From 2-02-FULL-47-50 sp964479045 (GTDB lineage: Bacteria > Pseudomonadota > Gammaproteobacteria > Eutrophobiales > Eutrophobiaceae), in assembly GCA_964479045.1 (NCBI GenBank), contig CAYZJI010000003.1:1-64000 (forward strand): DNA of 64,000 nucleotides. The letters run 5' to 3'. A model generated the notes under the pieces. It made no database searches, was not told where the DNA came from, and saw only the letters and a list, made by a program, of their open reading frames with translations. Positions 34,408 through 44,367 of the stretch are shown here, in pieces; the first letter of the stretch is position 1; every line of letters begins with the position of its first letter. Made by a program: the position numbers and the translations under genes.

Positions 34408-35094
34408 TCAGCCTGGTTTGTTTCCCTCAAGGACCAGGGTGATAAACTTTATGTAATCTGTCGCATGCAGGTCGATGTTTTTAAATCTCTGATCATCGCT
34501 TTCTCCCGAGGCAAAGCGTTTTATCCCGGTGAATCCGGCCCGTTGCATGGAGTCCGTTAGAATAAATTCATCGTAGACATAACGATGCTGGAATTCAAAA
34601 ATATTGTTGACTACATGGCATACAGCCGGGAAAGGTTTGTCCGGGTGCCATATTTTCATGACGTTATCTATGTAGTCCTGTTGTTCTCCGGTTAACGGCT
34701 GGTTATAAAGTGCTGCGGCTATTTTTAAATCAGGAGTTGCAATCCGGATTCTGCCGCCCGGTTTCAACACCCGGTAACACTCCTGAAGCATAAACAGGCC
34801 TTCATGGTAGCCTATATGTTCGATCATATGTTCCGAAAAAATACAATTGAAAAAATTGTCAGGGAATGGGAATGGTTGCGTGGCATCCATGTAATTCGCT
34901 GCATCATGATGCGGGAAGTAATCCACATTAAACCAGCCCTGCAGTATATGACCCATACACCCAATCTGGAGAAGACGGGGCGAGACACTCGCATATTCAG
35001 CCGCCTGCCGGAGGGTTTTTCTTTGTCTTTTGTATTTTCTCAGGGCGCGAACAAGCATAAGAAGCGGGGGAAAGGATCTGAGGATTTTTCGCAT
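34408..35094 (-). CDS. class I SAM-dependent methyltransferase on the opposite strand
   Basis: A 228-residue methyltransferase in the methyltransf_11 style: SPRLLQIGCMGHILQGWFNVDYFP, then MDATQPFPFPDNFFNCIFSEHMIEHIGYHEGLFMLQECYRVLKPGGRIRIATPD. The SAM loop LQIGCMG is degenerate relative to the usual DxGxGxG but has the right position. It lies in antisense orientation in an otherwise plus-strand array, so its own promoter must lie in 35095-35237. It is a separate transcription unit inside the polysaccharide operon and may terminate or attenuate it. Confidence 0.8.
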   Translation of the reverse strand: MRKILRSFPPLLMLVRALRKYKRQRKTLRQAAEYASVSPRLLQIGCMGHILQGWFNVDYFPHHDAANYMDATQPFPFPDNFFNCIFSEHMIEHIGYHEGLFMLQECYRVLKPGGRIRIATPDLKIAAALYNQPLTGEQQDYIDNVMKIWHPDKPFPAVCHVVNNIFEFQHRYVYDEFILTDSMQRAGFTGIKRFASGESDDQRFKNIDLHATDYIKFITLVLEGNKPG

Positions 35095-35237
35095 ACGCAG
35101 ATTATCCAGAATGATTCGATATCAATCCAGTATTTCTGACATTCTTTCCAGTGATTAGAGCAGAAATACGTTTCTTCTCCAGGGCTTGCTGTAGATGAAT
35201 TCTGATGATGCTTGTTTCAACATAAAAATGAATAGTT

Positions 35238-36209
35238 ATGAATAAACGTCGTGCCGTACTGACAATCGCCGTTGGCAAGCCGGTATATCTGTACTATGCA
35301 TCCAACCTGGCACGTTCCTTTCATTATTGGCATCCGGATGATGATATCGAGTTTCATCTGGTTACGGACAGCAATCATGCGCTTGATCCTGATCTTAATT
35401 TTGTTCATGTTCACGGGATAGATGCCGGACATATCGGTCAATCATTTACCTCGAAGCTTCATATTGATCAGTTTCTGGATTGTGATGAAACTTTATTCAT
35501 AGACGCAGATTGTCTTTGTGCGGGCCACCTTGGGTTCGTTTTCGAAAAATTCGAGAAAAACAGTTTTTCCCTGATTGGGGAAAAAGTTTCAGAGGGCGAA
35601 CTGTTCGGTGATATAGCATTCCGTTGCAGGAAGATTGGTGTGCCATGGACGGTGAGATTTTGTGGCTCAGTATATTTTTTCCGGAAAGGGAAAAAATGCT
35701 CGGATATTCTGGCGTACGCACGAGAACTGGAAATGCAATATGAAGAACTCGGGCTGGTAAAGCTTCGCGGTGTCCCTAATGAAGAACCCCTCCTGGGCCT
35801 GGCCATGGCAAAATTTGGAGAAGAGCCAATTGCCGATGATGGAACAATCAAGACCGATCTCATGTTTTATAACGGCAGTTTGAAATTAGATGTCTTCGGG
35901 GGCGTTGCTGAAGTATCGAAGGGCATAATTGACAGTAAACTGGATGAAGAATGGAACATTCCTGTCAGAGCACAACCAAAGCTCGTTCATTTTAATGCAA
36001 GCTGGACACAGTTGCCGCCATATACTTCCCAATCAACATGCATGCGTCTTGTTGGAGTTAATCATTGGCCAAAATTACTGGCCATTATTTATGTCAAGTT
36101 GTTGATCGAGTATCCACATACAACCTGGTCTGGACTGAAAAATATATTGAGAAAACCGTATCATTTTTTATTCGGGTATCGAAAGGTCCAAAGATCAGAT
36201 CGTCTGTGA
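35238..36209 (+). CDS. putative glycosyltransferase with DxD-like motif
   Basis: A 323-residue protein that resembles GT8-like transferases in layout. It starts with AVLTIAVGKPVYLYYASNLARSFHYWHPDDDIEFHLVTD. FIDADCLCAGHLGFVF is a DxD motif around residue 94 for metal and nucleotide sugar. KLVHFNASW at the end matches the typical C-terminal His. The donor and acceptor are not known. It is the first plus-strand gene after the antisense methyltransferase. Confidence 0.6.
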   Translation: MNKRRAVLTIAVGKPVYLYYASNLARSFHYWHPDDDIEFHLVTDSNHALDPDLNFVHVHGIDAGHIGQSFTSKLHIDQFLDCDETLFIDADCLCAGHLGFVFEKFEKNSFSLIGEKVSEGELFGDIAFRCRKIGVPWTVRFCGSVYFFRKGKKCSDILAYARELEMQYEELGLVKLRGVPNEEPLLGLAMAKFGEEPIADDGTIKTDLMFYNGSLKLDVFGGVAEVSKGIIDSKLDEEWNIPVRAQPKLVHFNASWTQLPPYTSQSTCMRLVGVNHWPKLLAIIYVKLLIEYPHTTWSGLKNILRKPYHFLFGYRKVQRSDRL

Positions 36210-36248
36210 ATATCAAATTGTAATTACGAATTAAACAGATAAACAATA

Positions 36249-37037
36249 ATGGATATCGCCTGGCTTGGGAGAAATATTGGACGTGCTTTCAAATTATGTC
36301 CATTTTGGACGGATCGTTTCAAAATGTTCAAATGGACATATTCACATGTTTATTCGAATTATGCCGGGGCCCCGCCAGAGTGCAACATCAACTTCCGGTT
36401 AAAACCACCTGTCAATGATTTAAAATTACTGGTTCGGGCCAATGGGGGTTCTGATCATTTTATATTCAGTGAAATATTTGAACATTATTGTTATGACATC
36501 AACCTTACTGCTCCACCGGCAACTATACTGGATATGGGTGCGAACTGTGGTTATGCAACGATTTATTACTCAAGGAAATATCCGGATGCGCAAATTGCCT
36601 GCGTCGAGCCAATACCGGATAACTGCCGCGTTCTGAAAACCAATCTTGTGCTGAATCATATTGAGGCACAGGTATTTGAAGCCGCCATCACAATTAAAGA
36701 CGGCATGGTAGAAATGGAATGCGCCCACAGAGATTATGGACATCGAATTGCTATGAATCCGGCTGTAAATAATTCTGAAAAATTCCTGTGCAAGGGCCTG
36801 ACAGTCAACTCGTTATTGACTTCATTGGGCTGGACACATATTGGCCTGGCGAAGATTGATATTGAAGGTTATGAGAAAGTGCTCCTGGGATCCGATTGTG
36901 AATGGCTCTACAAAACACATGCGATTGTAATCGAATGCCATCCAGGTTATGAAGAAAGTGATTTGCGCAAGCTCGCGCAGGATTATGGATTTAAACAGCC
37001 ACTGAGTTATGGTGGAGTCTGGCTGCTTACAAGATAG
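36249..37037 (+). CDS. FkbM family methyltransferase
   Basis: A 262-residue FkbM methyltransferase. The SAM loop LDMGANCGYATIYYSRKYPDAQIACVEPIPDNC and the family block GLAKIDIEGYEKVLLGSD are both present. It is the second of three FkbM genes here. The GT gene that follows starts in the stop codon (TAGTG), so translation is likely coupled. Its target is probably a sugar hydroxyl. Confidence 0.85.
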   Translation: MDIAWLGRNIGRAFKLCPFWTDRFKMFKWTYSHVYSNYAGAPPECNINFRLKPPVNDLKLLVRANGGSDHFIFSEIFEHYCYDINLTAPPATILDMGANCGYATIYYSRKYPDAQIACVEPIPDNCRVLKTNLVLNHIEAQVFEAAITIKDGMVEMECAHRDYGHRIAMNPAVNNSEKFLCKGLTVNSLLTSLGWTHIGLAKIDIEGYEKVLLGSDCEWLYKTHAIVIECHPGYEESDLRKLAQDYGFKQPLSYGGVWLLTR

Positions 37038-38041
37038 TGCCAGCGTCAGCCAATATCATGAATCTATTTTATCAGGAACCTGATAATGATCGCTGGTTCC
37101 CATTCGATCGATATCCCAGAAAAATTATCCGGCGCATATTGCGGGGCAGACCGGTTCAAGGCGGGCATGCGCTAGTATTCAGAAACCTGTGCAAAGGTCT
37201 TGACCTTCTCGGAGTCAGGTATTCGGTTAATAATTACAGTTTCATAAAAAGAAATCCTGAGATGTTGGCCTGCATTATCGGCAAACCATTTGTACTCGAT
37301 AAAATAGCCTGGAAAAATCCAATACTGTTCGGGGCCGCAGTATATTCACATCCATGTGATAATCCGCACTTGCTGGAGCGCCTTGACATCAGAAAGATAC
37401 TGGTGCCCTGTGAATGGATGCGGCTCATGTGCAGTCCCTACTGGGGCGATAAAGTCAGCGCATGGCCGGTGGGTATTGATACTGAGATGTGGGCAGCCTC
37501 TACAGAGTCCAGTAAAAACACAGACGTGCTTATTTATGACAAGGTTCGCTGGGAGCACTCATATTATGAATCCAGCCTGATTGAACCCATCCGGAAACTG
37601 CTTAAAGATCAGGGTATATCATATTCAGAAATACGTTATGGATATTATAAAGAAGAGAATTTCAGGGAGTTACTTTCCAGATGCAAATCGATGATTTTTC
37701 TGTGTGAACATGAAACACAAGGCCTTGCCTATCAACAGGCACTGTCTTGTGGTGTCCCGGTGCTGGCTTGGGACAGGGGAGGCCCATGGCAGGACCCGGC
37801 CTACTACCCGGAAAAGGTAATATTCGAGCCAGTCACTTCCGTTCCGTATTGGGACGAAAGATGCGGGATGCGGTTTTCCTGTATTGAGGAATTTTCAGAT
37901 GCATTGAATATATTCTGGATGGGAGTAAGCAGTAATCGCTTCAAACCTCGAGAATTCATTCTCGATAACCTTACCCTTGAGATATGTGCTAAACAATATC
38001 ATGCAGTTTTCAATGAAATTGCCAGTCAAAGTGTTCGATGA
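37037..38041 (+). CDS. glycosyltransferase (GT-B fold)
   Basis: A 334-residue protein with the second half of a GT-B fold: CKSMIFLCEHETQGLAYQQALSCGVPVLAWDRGGPWQDP contains the acidic-Gly pattern of the donor-binding site. The N-terminus LRGRPVQGGHALVFRNLCKGLDLLGVRYSVN resembles GT4. It may start at GTG 37037 or ATG 37058; neither has a good ribosome-binding site. The substrate is unknown. Confidence 0.7.
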   Translation: MPASANIMNLFYQEPDNDRWFPFDRYPRKIIRRILRGRPVQGGHALVFRNLCKGLDLLGVRYSVNNYSFIKRNPEMLACIIGKPFVLDKIAWKNPILFGAAVYSHPCDNPHLLERLDIRKILVPCEWMRLMCSPYWGDKVSAWPVGIDTEMWAASTESSKNTDVLIYDKVRWEHSYYESSLIEPIRKLLKDQGISYSEIRYGYYKEENFRELLSRCKSMIFLCEHETQGLAYQQALSCGVPVLAWDRGGPWQDPAYYPEKVIFEPVTSVPYWDERCGMRFSCIEEFSDALNIFWMGVSSNRFKPREFILDNLTLEICAKQYHAVFNEIASQSVR

Positions 38042-38100
38042 AATTGTTTTTTATAAAAAATATTAATTCAGTTCAGAATATTAATAATAAGGCGTAAAGT

Positions 38101-39093
38101 TTGAAACAAATATATATAAAGTGTGTCAACGGGCTATGTTTTAAAGATGTGCTACGTGACATTTTATCCCCCTTGAACGGAGAATATGAGTTTGTTGATA
38201 GTAATAAACCGCAATTTATTATATTTGGACCATATGGAAATGATATACCGCCACCTGGCAAGGCAGTGCGGATTGGTTATTTTTGCGAAAACATGCTTCC
38301 TGATATGTCAATTTGTGACTGGGCATTTGGCGTTCCTTATGAGGAAGATGTAAAACATCCAAGATATATGCGTATTGAATGGCATGGCGTAGAGCCAATC
38401 GATCTGGTCAAAAGCCCAATTCAATTGCCACAACAATATTTAGAAAGTAAGACAAAATTTTGCAATTTTCTTTATAAGAATCCGGTGCCATATCGTGAAA
38501 GATTTTTTCGTGAACTATCCAAATATAAGCCTGTTGACGCACCGGGACAATCGATGAACAACATGCCGGGCATTGACATTAATCCCCAAGCTGATCACTG
38601 GGAGACCAAGCGTCAATTTCTGCAACAATATAAGTTTACAATTGCATTCGAAAACTATTCTTATCCCGGATATCACACCGAGAAAATAATTGATCCGATG
38701 CGTGCCGGGAGTATACCGATATATTTTGGAAACCCAAGAATCAGTGATCATTTCAACTCTCGGAGCTTTATAAATGGACATGAATATCTTCCCTGCCGCA
38801 GCCATTACATAGCTGATAAGTTGCAATATATGTCCCAGCCCGTGTTCAAAATAATGTCATCTGGTAATAAATTTTCATGGCGCGTAATACGTAAACTTAA
38901 AGGATATGGAAGGAATATGAAAATGCAAATTCAGACCATGGATTTTGCGCCATTAATTGAACGAATTATCTGTTTAGATCAAGATGATGAAAAATATTTA
39001 GCCTGCGCAGCAGAACCATGGTTTTTAAATAATGTTCCTCCATCGAATGAAAGAACTCTTACGCGGTGGCGTGAAATATTTTTATCAGCGTAA
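38101..39093 (+). CDS. GT10 family (alpha-1,3-fucosyltransferase-like) protein
   Basis: A 330-residue protein. Its C-terminal half has the GT10 hallmark YKFTIAFENYSYPGYHTEKIIDPMRAGSIPIYFGNPRI, the donor-binding block of bacterial and eukaryotic alpha-1,3/4-fucosyltransferases. It starts at TTG 38101. No GDP-fucose synthesis genes are in the window, so fucose would have to come from elsewhere. Base composition is clearly more A+T-rich than in the genes on either side, and this suggests recent acquisition with the following GT2 gene. Confidence 0.82.
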   Translation: MKQIYIKCVNGLCFKDVLRDILSPLNGEYEFVDSNKPQFIIFGPYGNDIPPPGKAVRIGYFCENMLPDMSICDWAFGVPYEEDVKHPRYMRIEWHGVEPIDLVKSPIQLPQQYLESKTKFCNFLYKNPVPYRERFFRELSKYKPVDAPGQSMNNMPGIDINPQADHWETKRQFLQQYKFTIAFENYSYPGYHTEKIIDPMRAGSIPIYFGNPRISDHFNSRSFINGHEYLPCRSHYIADKLQYMSQPVFKIMSSGNKFSWRVIRKLKGYGRNMKMQIQTMDFAPLIERIICLDQDDEKYLACAAEPWFLNNVPPSNERTLTRWREIFLSA

Positions 39094-40064
39094 TGTTTTC
39101 TAAAAAATCAAAATCATCAATACTGCCATTAGTTTCAGTTCTTGTCCCATCTTACAATTCAAAAAATTTTCTTGGTGAGTGCCTCAACAGTATTTTAAGT
39201 CAGACATATAAAAATATTGAGGTGATTTTTGTTGATGATGGGTCAACTGACGATAGTTTACTGGAAGCGAGAAAGTATGAAAAATATGGCATTCGTATTA
39301 TTTCACAAAATAACCGGGGACAACCTGCTGCCCTGAATACTGCATTTGGTTTGGCACAAGGCAAATATATCCAGTATCTTGATGCTGATGATGTTTTACA
39401 TCCACAAAAAATAGAAATTCAGGTATGCAGGCTTCTTGATACTGATCCAAAATCTGTAGCTACGGCTGCTTGGGCCAGGTTTCAATATAATTTATCGACA
39501 GCGGTATTTATTCCAGAGAAGGTATGGCAAGACCTAACGCCTGTAGATTGGTTGATAGAGTCATGGTGTGGAGGTGGCATGATGCCTGACTCTGCATGGC
39601 TTGTGCCTTATGATATCGTAAAATCTGCAGGACCTTGGAACGAATCGTTGCGTTGGGCATCGGATGGACTTGATGCTGATTTTTTCACACGAGCCATATT
39701 GCTTTCAGAAAAATGTCTTTTCTGTCCTGAAGCAAAATGTTTCTATCGTTCATTGCCTGGCACACAAAGCAGAATTAAAACGCTAACCAGTTTGGAAGCC
39801 AGTCTAAAGATATTGTTTAACACCGGAGCAGCATTGCTAAAAAAGGAAGATACACCAAGAACTCGTAAGGCGTTTGCTGATAATTTACAACGATTCGTTT
39901 TTGCCACGTATCCTGATTTTCAGGAATTAGTTGAGCAGGCCGAGTCTCAAATACATCGACTCGGAGGGTCGGGCCTGCCGTTTGTGGCTGGCCCAATAAC
40001 CACATCTATTTCTAAGTGTCTAGGCTGGAAAATAGCAAAAAGAATCAGAAGTCTTGCAGGGTAA
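39093..40064 (+). CDS. GT2 family glycosyltransferase
   Basis: A 323-residue GT-A fold transferase. The N-terminus SVLVPSYNSKNFLGECLNSILSQTYKNIEVIFVDDGSTDDS and the DxD motif YLDADDVLHP (near residue 97) are typical. It overlaps the GT10 stop by one base. It shares the A+T-rich composition of that gene. The product may be an inverting hexosyl linkage; the donor is unknown. Confidence 0.88.
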   Translation: MFSKKSKSSILPLVSVLVPSYNSKNFLGECLNSILSQTYKNIEVIFVDDGSTDDSLLEARKYEKYGIRIISQNNRGQPAALNTAFGLAQGKYIQYLDADDVLHPQKIEIQVCRLLDTDPKSVATAAWARFQYNLSTAVFIPEKVWQDLTPVDWLIESWCGGGMMPDSAWLVPYDIVKSAGPWNESLRWASDGLDADFFTRAILLSEKCLFCPEAKCFYRSLPGTQSRIKTLTSLEASLKILFNTGAALLKKEDTPRTRKAFADNLQRFVFATYPDFQELVEQAESQIHRLGGSGLPFVAGPITTSISKCLGWKIAKRIRSLAG

Positions 40065-40106
40065 CATTCTGGAAACTGATTTTTTAATAGCATATTTATA
40101 ATTCAT

Positions 40107-41345
40107 GTGCCGAAACACATTGTAATTTTAGGTCAGCAACATCTTTGTGCAAATCCGCGTGTCGTTAAAGAAGCAACGACTCTGTCTGATGCAGGATATG
40201 ACGTAAGTGTGCTTGGGTGTTGGATTGATCCAGCACTTAAAAAAAACGACTTGCAAATACTTGAGAAGATAAAAGTACAATTTTTCCCAGTTTTTGACTG
40301 GACGTTGCCTGGTTTTGTATCTGGCTTAAGCAGGACTCTGGATAAACTACAGTCCAGGATTGGGCATACTTTATTCAAAGCTATACGGATTGATAATTCG
40401 TGGCAATTAGGTTATGGAATTTCAAAGTTGCGCAAAAAAGCCTTTCAGTTAAAAGGCGATCTTTTTATAGCGCATTCGGAAGCCGGAATGTATGTTGCCA
40501 GGGATTTGCAGATACAAGGCCGAAAAATAGGAATAGATATGGAAGACTGGTTCAGCGAAGATTTATTGCCTGAAGTCCGGAAACAACGGCCTTATGTGTT
40601 GATTCACGAACTGGAATGCGAGCTTTTACGGAATGCAAAGCATAGTTCCTGTCCCTCGCATGTCATGAGCGAGCAATTGGCCCGGGACTATAAATGCCGC
40701 TCACCGGAAGTCATCTATAATGCATTTCCATGGAGCGATCGCCAGACGCTTGATGGAAAATATAAAGATCGCAGACAACTGGATATACCCTCGATACACT
40801 GGTTTTCGCAGACGCTTGGTCAGGGACGTGGTCTAGAGGATTTGCTGGCTGCGTTACCACTCATGACACATGAAGCGGAAATTCATTTGCGCGGCAAGCC
40901 TGTGACCGGCTTCCATGAATGGTTAATGGCCAGACTTCCTGAGGCTTGGCACACACGCGTTTTTATTCACGACCTCGTCTCCAACCAGGAATTGCTCTCG
41001 CGCATAGCCGAGCATGATATTGGTTTTGCAGGTGAGATGAAATTTTGCCGAAATAGGGAATTAACTGTTACAAACAAAATTCTTCATTATTTGCTTGCAG
41101 GACTGGCAGTAGTCGCCAGTGATACGGAAGGACATAAAGAAGTAGCCAGACAGTCCAGCGGTGCGGTGATGCTCTATCCATCCGGAGATCCCCGGGCTTT
41201 GGCGGAAAAGCTGGATTATTTGCTTGCATCAAATAATCGTTTACATGTTGCCAAAACAGCTGCATTGGCCGCTGCGCAAATAGTCTTTTGCTGGGAACGT
41301 CAGGCGCCGGTATTGCTCAATTCAATTGAAAAGGCACTGGCATAA
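40107..41345 (+). CDS. glycosyltransferase (GT4-like)
   Basis: A 412-residue GT-B protein. The N-terminus HIVILGQQHLCANPRVVKEATTLSDAGYDVSVLGCW is typical of GT4. VTNKILHYLLAGLAVVASDTEGHKEVARQS is the donor-site helix region, though the E-x7-E motif is degenerate. It starts at GTG 40107; ATG 40105 is out of frame. The function is sugar transfer with unknown specificity. Confidence 0.78.
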   Translation: MPKHIVILGQQHLCANPRVVKEATTLSDAGYDVSVLGCWIDPALKKNDLQILEKIKVQFFPVFDWTLPGFVSGLSRTLDKLQSRIGHTLFKAIRIDNSWQLGYGISKLRKKAFQLKGDLFIAHSEAGMYVARDLQIQGRKIGIDMEDWFSEDLLPEVRKQRPYVLIHELECELLRNAKHSSCPSHVMSEQLARDYKCRSPEVIYNAFPWSDRQTLDGKYKDRRQLDIPSIHWFSQTLGQGRGLEDLLAALPLMTHEAEIHLRGKPVTGFHEWLMARLPEAWHTRVFIHDLVSNQELLSRIAEHDIGFAGEMKFCRNRELTVTNKILHYLLAGLAVVASDTEGHKEVARQSSGAVMLYPSGDPRALAEKLDYLLASNNRLHVAKTAALAAAQIVFCWERQAPVLLNSIEKALA

Positions 41346-41363
41346 CTGCGTTAGTGTAATTTG

Positions 41364-42224
41364 ATGTCACCCGTTAAACCGGAAATAACGCCATTACCAT
41401 GGATGGTTAAAACACTGCAAAAAATCGAGTTTCCCCACAAGCTCGGGATACTTGACCGTTTCTATGGAAAAAGACTGGCGCATCACAATGTATGCTGGGT
41501 TGAGACGGCGGCCGGTGTCCCATGGAAGCTTGATCTGACAAACAGTACTCACCGCTGGATCATATATGGACAGTATGAAGGTCCCGGATTTCTGGTCTGG
41601 GCCAGACGGTTCCTGCCTGAGAATGGCATTATTGTGGATTCAGGTGCAAATATTGGTCAGATGCTTGTTTATCTGTCAGGGTTTGTTGCGACAGGAAAAG
41701 TATTTGCCTTTGAGCCGCATCAGGAAGCTTTTTCCTGGTTGCAGGAATGCCTGCTTCAAAACCCGTCACTGCGTGTGGAATGTATAAATACAGGGTTGGG
41801 TGAAAATACGGCAAATATGTTTTTGCAGTCACCGGGCCCGAATAACCTGCATGGTGCCTGGAGCCAGGTTTCCGCGACTGACGGCATGCCCATCAGCATA
41901 ATCCGTTTGCAGGATTTTCTGAAAGCCAGAACGATTGATCAGGTGCATTTGTGGAAGCTCGATATGGAAGGCCATGAATTGCAGGCACTGCACGGTGCTG
42001 AAGCCTGCCTTGCCCGGCAATCAATCCTTGCCATTTATGCAGAACTGGGATTTGGTAAAGGAGAAGAAATACGCAAGTATCTGCAGTCATTCGGCTATGG
42101 TTGTTATCTGATTAACCGGCATGGGCAACTTCATCCTGCCGGGGATTTGCCCGCGCACATCAACGCATTATTTCTGCCGGAGAAAACCTGTCTGAAACAG
42201 AATCAGGAAGTGTCCGCACAATGA
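41364..42224 (+). CDS. FkbM family methyltransferase
   Basis: A 286-residue FkbM methyltransferase, third of the locus. SAM loop: IIVDSGANIGQMLVYLSGF with the acidic residue in VFAFEPHQEA, and the family block HLWKLDMEGHELQALHGAEACL. It overlaps the CgeB-like gene by an ATGA. I preferred ATG 41364 over the adjacent TTG 41361. Confidence 0.84.
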   Translation: MSPVKPEITPLPWMVKTLQKIEFPHKLGILDRFYGKRLAHHNVCWVETAAGVPWKLDLTNSTHRWIIYGQYEGPGFLVWARRFLPENGIIVDSGANIGQMLVYLSGFVATGKVFAFEPHQEAFSWLQECLLQNPSLRVECINTGLGENTANMFLQSPGPNNLHGAWSQVSATDGMPISIIRLQDFLKARTIDQVHLWKLDMEGHELQALHGAEACLARQSILAIYAELGFGKGEEIRKYLQSFGYGCYLINRHGQLHPAGDLPAHINALFLPEKTCLKQNQEVSAQ

Positions 42225-43420
42225 ATGTACTGACCATCCTGTGCGCAGGCGGCTGGATGCCGGACAATCTGTCGGAGGGATGGCGGAGACTGGGATGCCA
42301 AGTGCATGAGTTTTTCTACGGGACTCACATGGGCCGGGACTGGACGGCACGAGGCCGGCAGGATAACGCGATTATCAATTCAAATCTGCTGGCCTGTGCA
42401 ACGCAGTTGAAGAAAGACGGCATGCTGGATTTAATTTTCGCTGTTATATATGACGATGTATTGTCTGAAGAAACGGCAAGAGCTCTGCGTGCACTGGGTG
42501 TGCCCATGATTAATTATCATGTCGATCTGGTTGGACAATGGTACCGTATACTCAAAACCGGCAAATATTTTGACAGGGTGGCCTGTGCGCAGGAGATTCA
42601 CTGGAATGCTCTCCGGCGTGCAGGTATTCGTCCCTGTCTCATGCCTATGGCAGCCAATCCTCCCCAACCGGCAATTACAACTGAAAATACATTTGATTTT
42701 GATGGATTGTTGTATCTGGGTTCTCCGTGGGTGTATCGAATGCAAATACTGGCCAGGCTGATACAACATGATCTGCCAGTACGTATTTACGGGCATAACT
42801 GGCATAACAAGAGTCAAACGCAGACGAAATTGTTTTCCGGAATGTCAGATGTTATGCCCCGCCACATCAAGTATTTGCATGATGTGAAGAATTATTTACT
42901 GCCGCGCGTCAGGGAAGAAGGTCTGTATGGACTGATGCAACTGGTAGCCAGTCGTTATTTCAGTGAAAGAATGACATCACAGGAACGCACAGTTTTTAAT
43001 AATAAAATTGTCATCGGCAGTTACCGGGCTGAAGATTTTGCTAGACTGGTCAGTGGTGCTTCGATAAATCTTGGATTTACCCATTTCAGTGGACGGCCCG
43101 GTTCAGGAAATGAATACCGGCAAGTGCGCTTGAGAGAATTCGAGATACCGATGGCGGGTGGTTTTTCCCTCACCCAGAGATGTCCGGAATTGTCTTCCTT
43201 GTTCAAGGAAAATGTTCATGTCGCATGCTGGGATGGTTTCGATGATCTGCTGGAAAAATCCATATACTTTCTTGAAAATCCAGGGGAGCGCGTGCGTATT
43301 GCTAACGCAGGCCGGGAGCATGCCCTTCGATTTCATACATGGCGCAACAGGTTTTCCGGGCTTTTGGCAGAATTAGGAATTACATCGCCTGAAATTCAAT
43401 CTGCCGTCACGAATTATTGA
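42221..43420 (+). CDS. CgeB-like glycosyltransferase
   Basis: A 399-residue GT-B protein of the CgeB/glycosyl transferases group. Diagnostic features are the N-terminal MPDNLSEGWRRLGCQVHEFFYG, then VPMINYHVDLVGQW, and the C-terminal RLREFEIPMAGGFSLTQRCPELSSLFKENVHVACWDGFDDLLEKSIYFLENPGER. CgeB contributes to spore-surface glycosylation in Bacillus. Start and stop are both coupled to neighbours by overlap. Confidence 0.82.
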   Translation: MNVLTILCAGGWMPDNLSEGWRRLGCQVHEFFYGTHMGRDWTARGRQDNAIINSNLLACATQLKKDGMLDLIFAVIYDDVLSEETARALRALGVPMINYHVDLVGQWYRILKTGKYFDRVACAQEIHWNALRRAGIRPCLMPMAANPPQPAITTENTFDFDGLLYLGSPWVYRMQILARLIQHDLPVRIYGHNWHNKSQTQTKLFSGMSDVMPRHIKYLHDVKNYLLPRVREEGLYGLMQLVASRYFSERMTSQERTVFNNKIVIGSYRAEDFARLVSGASINLGFTHFSGRPGSGNEYRQVRLREFEIPMAGGFSLTQRCPELSSLFKENVHVACWDGFDDLLEKSIYFLENPGERVRIANAGREHALRFHTWRNRFSGLLAELGITSPEIQSAVTNY

Positions 43421-44367
43421 TGCGAACAGAAATAACACCTCGTTGCCCCGGATGTTCGGAATCAGTAGCGGTCAACAGACTTTATGATACCCGGCTTTTG
43501 GGAGAAGACTGCGCTGTAGTCAAATGTCTCAAATGTGGCCTTGTTTATAAAAATCGTCATCCATGCCTGCTTGAGCTGGAATCTTTTTATGAGGATGACT
43601 ATGTTCATTTCAGATCTGCACCTGAAGCAGGCTTGGCGGATATTAATAGTGCTGCTTGTAAATTAAAAATCATAGCAAAACTGCTTAATGTCTCTGCTGA
43701 TTATTCAAAAATCAGTCTGCTCGATATTGGATGTGGTGCCGGACAGTTTGTCAATATCGCCCGGAGTCTCGGTGTTATGGCAGAAGGGATTGATCCCCAT
43801 TTGCCAGCAGCACTTCAAAACAAATATCTGCAGAGGAAAGCATCAAACCAGGTAGCGGCAGAAAGTTATGATGCAGTCGTTTTGCTTAATGTTGCGGAGC
43901 ATGTGGTTGACCCCTTGCCGTTATTTGCCGATGCCTACAGGATTTTACGCCCTCATGGCGTATTGATGATTACCTGTCCTTATGGTAATTCACTGGCATG
44001 TAAAATCTACCGTGATCGCTGGACTCATCTGGCGACGGATGAACACCTTTTATTTTGGGTACCCGGCAGTCTGGAATTTGTTCTGCGACGTATTGGTTTT
44101 TCCGGCGCAACAGGAAAGAGAATATCGGGCTCACCATTTCCATACGGACTGATAACTGGAAACACCGGTATCAGTCAGCAGACGGCCAATCCACAAGTTT
44201 CTGGTGTTACCTCAAAAATAAATTTTATAGCCGGACTGCAACGCAAGGTATGGAATCTTGCACGATGGATACAGACCCATGAGTATATGGCAAATTTTAT
44301 ACGCTATGTGGTGAATATAACCCGTCTCGGCGACTATCTTGAGTTCACCATCATAAAAAACGGATGA
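43420..44367 (+). CDS. SAM-dependent methyltransferase with N-terminal zinc ribbon
   Basis: A 315-residue class I methyltransferase. The first 45 residues hold two CxxC pairs (CPGCSES and CLKCGLVY) as in C-methyltransferase-type sugar enzymes. The SAM loop is LLDIGCGAGQFVNIARSLGVMAEGIDP, and AEHVVDPLPLFADAYRILRPHGVLMITCPYG is the typical motif IV/post-loop region. Such proteins methylate nucleotide sugars or glycan termini. A terminal methyl cap would fit the C-terminal domain of the Wzt-like ATPase. The stop overlaps the next gene. Confidence 0.82.
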   Translation: MRTEITPRCPGCSESVAVNRLYDTRLLGEDCAVVKCLKCGLVYKNRHPCLLELESFYEDDYVHFRSAPEAGLADINSAACKLKIIAKLLNVSADYSKISLLDIGCGAGQFVNIARSLGVMAEGIDPHLPAALQNKYLQRKASNQVAAESYDAVVLLNVAEHVVDPLPLFADAYRILRPHGVLMITCPYGNSLACKIYRDRWTHLATDEHLLFWVPGSLEFVLRRIGFSGATGKRISGSPFPYGLITGNTGISQQTANPQVSGVTSKINFIAGLQRKVWNLARWIQTHEYMANFIRYVVNITRLGDYLEFTIIKNG

